From Sphingomonas taxi (GTDB lineage: Bacteria; Pseudomonadota; Alphaproteobacteria; Sphingomonadales; Sphingomonadaceae), in the NCBI GenBank assembly GCA_003243195.1, contig QFQI01000005.1:124001-188000 (forward strand): a stretch of DNA of 64,000 nucleotides, given 5' to 3'. The position numbers were made by a program, and so were the translations under genes. A model generated the notes under the pieces. That model worked only from the letters and a program-made list of their open reading frames with translations. It had not been told where the DNA came from and ran no database searches. Below are positions 57,792 through 64,000 of the stretch, piece after piece (the first letter of the stretch is position 1; the number at the start of each line of letters is the position of its first letter).

Positions 57792-59321
57792 TCAATACGA
57801 CCGTCCGACCAGCACCCGCTCCAACGCCACATCGCCGGTGAAGATGCAGGCGCCATCGGGTGCCGCCTGCCCCAGCGGCGCGTTGCGCAGCGTCAGCTTG
57901 AGCGTCTTCAACCGCTCCACCACCGCGTCCAGCGCAGCGCCGGTCGGTCGCGACCATTGCACCTCCAGCCAGCCGGGGTTCTTCACGCCGTCCGCGAAAT
58001 GCGCTTCCACCTCGTCCCACGCCGTTGCCGGCGTGATCGCGGCGCGCAGCCGTGCCTGCGCCTCGGCGAACAGCGAATCCTGGATCTCCGCCAGCAGCCC
58101 CGGCAACGTCGCGGCGAAGCCGTCGCGCGCCACGCCGGCGCTGTCGAGCTTGCCATCGGCACGGTACAGCCGGTCGCGACGGATGACGGAGATGTTGCCG
58201 GCCGCCATGTCGCGTCCGCCGACCTCGATCACCACCGGCGCGCCCTTCTTCACCCAGCCCCAGCGCTTGGTGGTCGATTTCGCCGCCTTCAGGTCGAGCA
58301 AGGCGCGCACCGGCTCGCCGAAGGCGCTTTCCTTCGCGAGCCGCTGCTGCAACTCGCGGCAATAGGCGGCCAGCGCCTCATCCTCGGGCGCGTCGCGCAG
58401 CATCGGCACGATCACCACCTGCCACGGCGCGACCATCGGGGGCACGCGCAGTCCGTCGTCGTCGCCGTGCACCATGATGAGCCCGCCGATCATCCGCGTC
58501 GACACGCCCCAGCTGGTGGTCTGCGCATATTCCAGCTGCCCCTCGGCATTCTGGAAGCGGATGTTCTGCGCGGTTGCGAAATTGGTGCCGAGGAAGTGCG
58601 AGGTGCCGGCCTGCAATGCCTTGCCGTCCTGCATCATCGCCTCGATCGACCAGGTGCCGACCGCGCCGGGGAAGCGTTCGTTCTCCGGCTTCTCGCCCGC
58701 CACCACCGGCAGCGCCAGGCAGGTTTCGGCGAACTCGCGATAGACTTCCAGCATCTTCAGCGTCTCGGCGCGCGCCTCCTGCGCGGTGGCATGCGCGGTA
58801 TGGCCCTCCTGCCACAGGAACTCGGCGGTGCGCAGGAACATGCGCGTGCGCATCTCCCAGCGCACCACGTTCGCCCACTGATTGATGAGCACCGGCAGGT
58901 CGCGCCACGATTGCACCCACCGTGCGAAGGCGTGGCCGATCACCGTCTCGCTGGTCGGGCGCACCACCAGCGGCTCCTCCAGCTTCGCGGCCGGGTCCGG
59001 CATCAGCCCGCCCTTGCCGTCGCCGATCAGCCGGTGGTGGGTGACGACCGCCATCTCCTTGGCGAACCCCTCGACGTGCGCGGCCTCCTGCTCGAAATAG
59101 GACAGGGGGATGAAGACGGGGAAATAGCAATTCTCGTGGCCGGTCGCCTTGATGCGGTCGTCGAGCAGCCGCTGGATCCGCTCCCAGATGCCATAGCCCC
59201 ACGGGCGGATGACCATGCAGCCGCGCACGCCGGATTCCTCGGCCAGATCGGCCTCGGTGATGACGGACTGATACCATGCGGAGAAATCCGCGTCGCGGGT
59301 GACGGGCAGAGCGTGCTTCAT
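57792..59321 (-). CDS. proS: Prolyl-tRNA synthetase, type 3 (archaeal/eukaryote-like)
   Basis: 509 residues. Class II core with motif 2 (VVRWEMRTRMFLRTAEFLWQEGHTAHAT) and motif 3 region, the HGDDDGLRVPP segment, then the anticodon domain with WGWVKKGAPVVIEVGGRD. The C-terminus ends in Tyr (LVGRSY) after a zinc-domain-like extension, the mark of the archaeal/eukaryote type, without the bacterial editing insert. It charges tRNA-Pro. The start at 59321 drops seven upstream residues. A tRNA-Pro(CGG) lies 30 kb away. Confidence 0.93.
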   Translation of the reverse strand: MKHALPVTRDADFSAWYQSVITEADLAEESGVRGCMVIRPWGYGIWERIQRLLDDRIKATGHENCYFPVFIPLSYFEQEAAHVEGFAKEMAVVTHHRLIGDGKGGLMPDPAAKLEEPLVVRPTSETVIGHAFARWVQSWRDLPVLINQWANVVRWEMRTRMFLRTAEFLWQEGHTAHATAQEARAETLKMLEVYREFAETCLALPVVAGEKPENERFPGAVGTWSIEAMMQDGKALQAGTSHFLGTNFATAQNIRFQNAEGQLEYAQTTSWGVSTRMIGGLIMVHGDDDGLRVPPMVAPWQVVIVPMLRDAPEDEALAAYCRELQQRLAKESAFGEPVRALLDLKAAKSTTKRWGWVKKGAPVVIEVGGRDMAAGNISVIRRDRLYRADGKLDSAGVARDGFAATLPGLLAEIQDSLFAEAQARLRAAITPATAWDEVEAHFADGVKNPGWLEVQWSRPTGAALDAVVERLKTLKLTLRNAPLGQAAPDGACIFTGDVALERVLVGRSY

Positions 59322-59422
59322 GGCCGCGAGCGATAGCGGCAAAACCGCGCCCGCGCCAAGCCGCCATGCGCATATGCCCCGGGGGGTTCCTTCGCCGCGG
59401 TGCAGCGGCTAGGGACGCGGGC

Positions 59423-60322
59423 ATGTCGGGCGATCGCGTGATGAAGGGTATCGGCCTGCGCCTGCTCGCCATTTTCTTCCTGTCGACGATGTCGGCGCTG
59501 GTGAAGCTGGCGGAAACGCGCGGCGCGACGCTGCCGGAGGCCATGTTCTGGCGACAGGCGTGCGCGCTGCCGGTGGTGCTGGCGTTCGTCGCGCGATCGC
59601 CCGGCGGGCTGAGATCGCTGCGCACGACGCGGCTGAAGGGGCATCTGGCGCGCTCGCTGGTCGGCGGGGTGGGCATGATCTTCACCTTCGGCGCGGTGCT
59701 GCTGCTGCCGCTGGCGGAGGCGACCACCTTCCAGTTCACCGTGCCGATCTTCGCCACGATCCTGGGCGCGCTGGTGCTCGGCGAACGGACCGGGGCGAAG
59801 CGCTGGGGCGCGGTGCTGGTCGGCTTCGCCGGGGTGCTGGTGGTGGCGCAGCCGGGACATGGAAACGTGCCGGTCGGCGGCGCGATCGTCGGCCTGCTCG
59901 CGGCGCTGTTCGTGGCACTGGTCGCGATCCTGCTGCGGCAGTTGCGTGACGAGCCGTCGGGGACGACGGTGTTCTGGTTCTCGATCCTCACGCTGCCGCT
60001 GATCGCGGTGCCATATGCCTTCCATCTGCAACCGCACGATCCGCTGACCTGGCTCAATCTCGCCGCGGTCGGCGTGGTCGGCGGCGCCGGGCAACTGGCG
60101 CTGACCGGCGCGGCGAAGCTCGCGCCGGTCACCACGGTGGTGCCGATGGATTATTCCGGGCTGATCTGGGCGACGCTCTACGGCTGGCTGCTGTTCGGCG
60201 TGCTGCCGACGCCGATGACGTGGGTCGGCGCGCCGATCATCATCGCCAGCGGACTGTTCATCGTGTGGCGCGAACAACGTCTGGGCAGACAACAGACGGT
60301 GACCACCGCGCCGGAGGATTGA
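59423..60322 (+). CDS. DMT superfamily (EamA) permease
   Basis: 299 residues, ten membrane helices in two EamA repeats (LRLLAIFFLSTMSALVKLAE at the start, and GGAGQLALTGAAKLAPVTTV in the second half). Exporters of this group move metabolites; substrate unknown. A 101-base gap separates it from the divergent proS gene. AGGGA lies before the ATG; ATG at 59441 is an alternative. Confidence 0.82.
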   Translation: MSGDRVMKGIGLRLLAIFFLSTMSALVKLAETRGATLPEAMFWRQACALPVVLAFVARSPGGLRSLRTTRLKGHLARSLVGGVGMIFTFGAVLLLPLAEATTFQFTVPIFATILGALVLGERTGAKRWGAVLVGFAGVLVVAQPGHGNVPVGGAIVGLLAALFVALVAILLRQLRDEPSGTTVFWFSILTLPLIAVPYAFHLQPHDPLTWLNLAAVGVVGGAGQLALTGAAKLAPVTTVVPMDYSGLIWATLYGWLLFGVLPTPMTWVGAPIIIASGLFIVWREQRLGRQQTVTTAPED

Positions 60323-60333
60323 TCCCCGGCCAT

Positions 60334-60369
60334 CGCCGCCGCCCCGCAAGGATCGTTGTGGCGGCGGCG
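60334..60369. terminator. Hairpin between convergent DMT permease and gcvPB genes
   Basis: CGCCGCCGCC (60334-60343) and GGCGGCGGCG (60360-60369) form a perfect 10-base-pair stem with a 16-base loop in the 54-base gap between converging genes. No T-run on either side. Confidence 0.5.
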
Positions 60370-60376
60370 GGTCGTC

Positions 60377-61948
60377 TTACTCGGCCGCCTCGGCCTGCGC
60401 GACGGGCGGCTTCCACACCAGCACCGGCTTGCGCGCCGCCAGCGTCTCGTCCAGCCGCGCGCGCGGCGCGAAATGCGGCGCGGTCTTGAGCGAGGCGTCA
60501 CCCGCCCTGGCGCGCGCCGCCACCGAGCGCAGCGCGCCGATGAACTGGTCGAGCGCCGCGCGGCTTTCGGTCTCGGTCGGCTCCACCAGCATCGCGCCGT
60601 GCACCACCAGCGGGAAATACATGGTCATCGGGTGGAACCCCTCGTCGATCAGCCCCTTGGCCGCGTCGATCGTCGAGAAGCCGGGCGCGAAGCCCTTATC
60701 GGAGAAGATCGCCTCGTGCATGCACGGACCTGCGTCCGCGAACGGTGCGTCGAGCACGTCCTCCAGCGAGCGCAGCACGTAATTGGCGTTGAGCACCGCA
60801 TCCTCGGCGACCTGCTTCAGTCCGTCGGCGCCGTGGCTGAGGATATAGGCCAGCGCGCGGGTGAACATGCCCATCTGACCATGGAACGCGACCATCCGCC
60901 CGAAGCTGTCGGCGTGATGTTCCTGCGCGGTCTCCTCCTCGACCAGCGCGAACGTGTCGCCATGCTTCTCGACGAACGGCAGCGGCGCGAACGGGGTCAG
61001 CGCCTCGGAAAACACCACCGGCCCCGATCCCGGTCCGCCGCCGCCGTGCGGGGTGGAGAAGGTCTTGTGGAGGTTGATGTGCATCGCATCCACCCCCAGG
61101 TCGCCGGGCCGCACGCGCCCCACGATCGCGTTGAAGTTCGCGCCGTCGCAATAGACGTAGCCGCCCGCGGCGTGCACCGCGTCGGAGATCGCCTTCAGGT
61201 CGCGTTCGAACAAGCCGCACGTATTGGGGTTGGTTATCATCACCGCCGCGACGTCCTGCCCGAGCCGCGCCGTGAGCGCCGCGGTGTCGACGCGTCCGTC
61301 CGGGGTGGCCGGGATGTCCTCGACCGAAAAGCCCGCGAAGGCGGCGGTCGCCGGATTGGTGCCATGCGCGCTTTCGGGCACCAGTACGACCTTGCGATGG
61401 CCCTCGCCGCGCTTCTCCAGCGCCGCCTTGATCGCCAGGATGCCGCAGAGTTCGCCATGCGCGCCGGCCTTCGGGCTCATCGCCACCGAATGCATGCCGG
61501 TCAGCGTCACCAGCCAGTGGGCGAGCTGGTGGATCACCCCCAGCGCGCCCTGCACCGTGTCGACCGGCTGGAGCGGGTGGACGTCGGCGAAACCGGGCAG
61601 CCGCGCGATCTTCTCGTTGAGGCGCGGATTGTGCTTCATCGTGCACGAACCCAGCGGGAACAGCCCCAGGTCGATCGCATAATTCTGTCGGCTGAGGCGG
61701 GTATAATGGCGCACCGTCTCCTGCTCCGACAGACCCGGCAACCCGAGCGGTGCCGTGCGCGCCAGATCGCCGAGCCGCGTGCCGGCGACAGGACCGTCCG
61801 CGAAGTCGACCCCGGTCGTTTCCGTCGATCCGATCTCGAAGATCAGCGGCTCTTCCAGCATCAGTGCCTTGTTGCCCGTGAAGGTCGGCGCGGCGCCATC
61901 GCCCTGGACGGGTGCGCTCGGCTTCCAGCCGCTTGCGTTGATGCTCAT
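60377..61948 (-). CDS. gcvPB: Glycine dehydrogenase (decarboxylating) subunit 2
   Basis: 523 residues. The PLP lysine is in MHINLHKTFSTPHGGGGPG; LGSCTMKHNPRLNE and SPKAGAHGELCGI are other P-protein blocks. With subunit 1 it decarboxylates glycine and passes the aminomethyl group to lipoyl GcvH. The start overlaps the gcvPA stop (ATGA). Encoding P protein as two chains is one of two known arrangements; both halves are intact. Confidence 0.95.
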   Translation of the reverse strand: MSINASGWKPSAPVQGDGAAPTFTGNKALMLEEPLIFEIGSTETTGVDFADGPVAGTRLGDLARTAPLGLPGLSEQETVRHYTRLSRQNYAIDLGLFPLGSCTMKHNPRLNEKIARLPGFADVHPLQPVDTVQGALGVIHQLAHWLVTLTGMHSVAMSPKAGAHGELCGILAIKAALEKRGEGHRKVVLVPESAHGTNPATAAFAGFSVEDIPATPDGRVDTAALTARLGQDVAAVMITNPNTCGLFERDLKAISDAVHAAGGYVYCDGANFNAIVGRVRPGDLGVDAMHINLHKTFSTPHGGGGPGSGPVVFSEALTPFAPLPFVEKHGDTFALVEEETAQEHHADSFGRMVAFHGQMGMFTRALAYILSHGADGLKQVAEDAVLNANYVLRSLEDVLDAPFADAGPCMHEAIFSDKGFAPGFSTIDAAKGLIDEGFHPMTMYFPLVVHGAMLVEPTETESRAALDQFIGALRSVAARARAGDASLKTAPHFAPRARLDETLAARKPVLVWKPPVAQAEAAE

Positions 61949-63303
61949 GCCAGTGCCTCCTCCAGCGCGGTCGCCAGCGCCTCGATATCCTCTTCCGTCA
62001 CCGTCTCGGTCACCGCGACGATCAGCCCGTTTTCGAGGCGCGCCTCGCCGGGATAGAGCCGCCCGAGCGACACGCCCGCCAGCACGCCGCGGTCGGCGAG
62101 CGCGCGCACCACCGGGCGCGCCTCCTGCCCGATGTCCAGCGTGAATTCGTTGAAGAAGCGGTCGTTGACGACCCGCACGCCCGGCACCTGCGCCAGCCGA
62201 TCCGCCGCGCGACAGGCGCCGGCGTGGTTGAGCGCCGCCAGCCGGCGCAATCCCGCCTCACCCAGCAGGGTCATGTGGATCGAGAACGCCAGCGCGCACA
62301 GCCCGGAATTGGTGCAGATGTTGCTGATCGCCTTCTCGCGGCGGATATGCTGCTCGCGCGTCGAAAGCGTCAGCACGAAGCCGCGCCGCCCCTCCGCGTC
62401 CACGGTCTGCCCGCAGAGCCGCCCCGGCATCTGACGGACATATTTGTCCTTGCACCCGAACAACCCGACATACGGACCGCCGAACTGGAGCCCGACGCCG
62501 AGCGACTGCCCCTCGCCCACCACGATATCGGCATCCATCTCGCCCGGCGAGCGCAACGCGCCCAGCGCGACCGGCTCGGTGACGACCGCGATCAGCAGCG
62601 CCTTCCTCGCATGACAGGCGTCGGCCAGCGGGGTCAGGTCGGCGATGCGGCCGAGGATGTCGGGATATTGCACGACCACGCACGACGTCTCGTCGTCGAT
62701 CTTCGCGATCAGCGCATCCAGGTCGGTGTTGGCGTCCAGCTCCGGCAGCGCCACGTCGAGCACGTCGCCGGTGTATTTCGCCATCGTCCGCGCGACCGAG
62801 ACATAATGCGGATGCAGCCCGCCCGACAGGATCGCTTTGCCGCGGCGCGTGATCCGCCGCGCCATGCCGATCGCCTCCCAGCATGCGGTGGAGCCGTCGT
62901 ACATGCTGGCGTTGGCGACATCGGTGCCGAGCAGCGCGGCGACCTGCGTCTGGAACTCGAACAGCATCTGGAGCGTGCCCTGCGCGATCTCCGGCTGATA
63001 CGGCGTATAGGCGGTCAGGAACTCGCCGCGCTGGATCAGGTGATCGACGCTGGCGGGCACATGGTGGCGATACGCGCCCGCCCCCAGGAAAAACGGCACC
63101 TCGCCCGCGACGACGTTGCGGCGCGCGAGCGCGGTCATGTGACGCTCCACCGCCAGCTCGCTGGCATGGGTCGGCAGGTCGCGGATCGGGCCGTCGAGCC
63201 GCGCCGCTTCGGGTACGTCGGCGAACAGGTCGTCGATCGACGTCGCGCCGATGACGCCGAGCATGTCGCGGCGATCACCGTCGGTAAGGGGCAGGTAGCG
63301 CAT
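61945..63303 (-). CDS. gcvPA: Glycine dehydrogenase (decarboxylating) subunit 1
   Basis: 452 residues. MRYLPLTDGDRRDMLGVIG at the N-terminus, FLGAGAYRHHVPASVDHL, YTPYQPEIAQGTLQ and NASMYDGSTACWEA are P-protein N-half signatures. The start at 63303 is the family start; the codons upstream run into the palindromic spacer. Separated from gcvH by 130 bases that hold two hairpins. Confidence 0.95.
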   Translation of the reverse strand: MRYLPLTDGDRRDMLGVIGATSIDDLFADVPEAARLDGPIRDLPTHASELAVERHMTALARRNVVAGEVPFFLGAGAYRHHVPASVDHLIQRGEFLTAYTPYQPEIAQGTLQMLFEFQTQVAALLGTDVANASMYDGSTACWEAIGMARRITRRGKAILSGGLHPHYVSVARTMAKYTGDVLDVALPELDANTDLDALIAKIDDETSCVVVQYPDILGRIADLTPLADACHARKALLIAVVTEPVALGALRSPGEMDADIVVGEGQSLGVGLQFGGPYVGLFGCKDKYVRQMPGRLCGQTVDAEGRRGFVLTLSTREQHIRREKAISNICTNSGLCALAFSIHMTLLGEAGLRRLAALNHAGACRAADRLAQVPGVRVVNDRFFNEFTLDIGQEARPVVRALADRGVLAGVSLGRLYPGEARLENGLIVAVTETVTEEDIEALATALEEALA

Positions 63304-63315
63304 TCGATACTCCAT

Positions 63316-63428
63316 CCCCTCTCCGGCGGGGAGGGGTCGCATCCGGATATACGGGACCGGCATCGCGCGGCGCCGGCCGCACGCGGGCACGCTCCCCTCG
63401 CGGTCCCCTCCCCGGCCGGGAGAGGACC
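63316..63428. repeat. Two intergenic palindromes between gcvH and gcvPA
   Basis: First: CCCCTCTCC (63316-63324), loop GGC, GGGGAGGGG (63328-63336), 9 base pairs. Second: stem from GGTCC (63402-63406) to GGACC (63424-63428), 10 pairs with one mismatch and a 5-base loop. Both are C-rich then G-rich, a form seen repeatedly in intergenic spaces of sphingomonad-like genomes. Lying inside an operon, they may stabilise or process mRNA. Confidence 0.6.
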
Positions 63429-63433
63429 GGAGA

Positions 63434-63805
63434 CTAAAGTTTCGCGACGAACGCGGCGTAGGCGGCTTCGTCCATCAGCGCGTCCAGCTCGCCCGGATCG
63501 GAGAGCGTGATCCTGAAGAACCAGCCCTCGCCCTCCGGGTCGCTGTTCACCAGCGCGGGTTCGTCGGCCAGCGCCGGATTGCCCTCCAGCACCGTGCCGG
63601 ACACCGGCGCGTAGACGTCGGATGCGGCCTTGACCGATTCGACCACTGCCGCCTCATCGCCCTTGGCGAGCTGGCGCCCGGCGTCGGGCGTCTCGACGAA
63701 CACGATGTCGCCCAACTGCCCCTGCGCATAGTCGCTGATGCCAACCGTGCCGGTGGCGCCATCGACCTCGATCCACTCATGGTCCTCGGTGAAAAAACGG
63801 CTCAT
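63434..63805 (-). CDS. gcvH: Glycine cleavage system H protein
   Basis: 123 residues. FFTEDHEWIEVDG start, lipoyl Lys in VVESVKAASDVYAP near 60, and the C-terminal GEGWFFRITL. It carries the aminomethyl group between P and T proteins. The gcvT stop is one base beyond its ATG on the minus strand, so it is cotranslated after gcvT. Confidence 0.95.
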   Translation of the reverse strand: MSRFFTEDHEWIEVDGATGTVGISDYAQGQLGDIVFVETPDAGRQLAKGDEAAVVESVKAASDVYAPVSGTVLEGNPALADEPALVNSDPEGEGWFFRITLSDPGELDALMDEAAYAAFVAKL

Positions 63806-63806
63806 C

Positions 63807-64000
63807 TCACTTCACTCCACGGAAGTAGCGGTGGGGAACGAACGGCAGCGCGGCGACGGTGGCGCGGTGCGCCTTGCCGCGCTGGGAAAGGGTGACGACC
63901 GTGCCCGGCGCGGCGGCGGCGGCGGGGACATAGGCCATTGCGATCGGCGCGCCGACGCTCGGCGCGAAGCCGCCACTGGTGACGCGGCCGACGACCGCGC
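63807..64000 (-). CDS. gcvT: Aminomethyltransferase GcvT, C-terminal fragment (cut by window edge)
   Basis: The minus strand reads an open frame ending TGA at 63807, with VGRVTSGGFAPSVGAPIAMA near the edge, then a hydrophobic Ala stretch, then FVPHRYFRGVK at the end. The TSGGF-P-S-GAPIAMAYV block is the GcvT C-terminal barrel. It takes the methylene group from GcvH to tetrahydrofolate. The N-terminal 300 or so residues lie outside the window. Confidence 0.9.
   Translation of the reverse strand, partial: AVVGRVTSGGFAPSVGAPIAMAYVPAAAAAPGTVVTLSQRGKAHRATVAALPFVPHRYFRGVK

Noticed and set aside
63303..64000. Glycine riboswitch for the gcv operon
   Set aside because: Any such element would precede gcvT, outside the window; nothing riboswitch-like is in the visible part.

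Overview
The window is one contiguous, GC-rich (about 70% by eye), densely coded bacterial chromosome segment. Its families and gene order point to an alphaproteobacterium of the Sphingomonadaceae, probably Sphingomonas. Supporting signs are a TonB-dependent receptor beside a glycan-degradation cluster, a CheB/CheD-type chemotaxis operon, a LOV-domain hybrid kinase, two EcfG-like promoters (GGAAC-N17-GTT), a 204-residue S4, an archaeal/eukaryote-like (type 3) prolyl-tRNA synthetase, split glycine decarboxylase genes and ergothioneine genes. The assignment is inference from gene content. I see no phage, insertion sequence, CRISPR array or rRNA. No gene-free stretch exceeds 300 bases.

Layout. 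Positions 1-8154 (+) hold a glycan-degradation cluster: GH3 (cut by the left edge), GH125, GH92 and GH29. The last three have twin-arginine leaders and fit stepwise removal of alpha-mannose and alpha-fucose from N-glycan- or mannan-like material. A hairpin separates them from a methyl-accepting chemotaxis protein and a TonB-dependent receptor (both -). A DUF2332 gene follows. Positions 14075-21189 (+) form a tight chemotaxis operon: STAS, cheA, cheR, cheB, cheD, cheY, cheW, a degenerate second cheB and an unknown small helical protein.

Positions 21233-23257 (-) are modABC. Then come lepA, a beta-propeller protein, pnuC with a nicotinamide-riboside-kinase-like gene, tRNA-Pro(CGG), an old-yellow-enzyme reductase, a long-chain polyprenyl diphosphate synthase, a chorismate mutase, a GAF protein, a GNAT acetyltransferase, gpmA, glmM, a dicarboxylate-type symporter and rarD. 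recF and gyrB lie at 36028-42237 with two tandem MFS paralogues between them. Next are a class III sirtuin, a TauE/SafE permease, two divergent L,D-transpeptidases of different families, a second (PchB-like) chorismate mutase, rpsD, an M28 peptidase, agmatine deiminase, the LOV kinase, 3-hydroxyacyl-CoA dehydrogenase and two coupled DUF1176 proteins.

The right end (-) carries egtB-egtD, a PduO-type cobalamin adenosyltransferase with a HIG1-like membrane protein, proS, a DMT permease (+), and the gcvT-gcvH-gcvPA-gcvPB operon, with gcvT cut by the right edge.

The most unusual material is the 3' end of the chemotaxis operon: a CheB whose receiver is intact but whose methylesterase site has lost its serine, translationally coupled to a small helical protein with a CheZ-like D-x-x-x-Q motif. 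Also notable are the two EcfG-like promoters, the receptor with a CheR-docking tail beside a glycan locus, a rarD that reads 204 bp into its convergent neighbour, and repeated short motifs flanking recF. Several operon-internal starts appear to be TTG or GTG (cheA, cheY, modB, lepA, nadR-like, TonB receptor).
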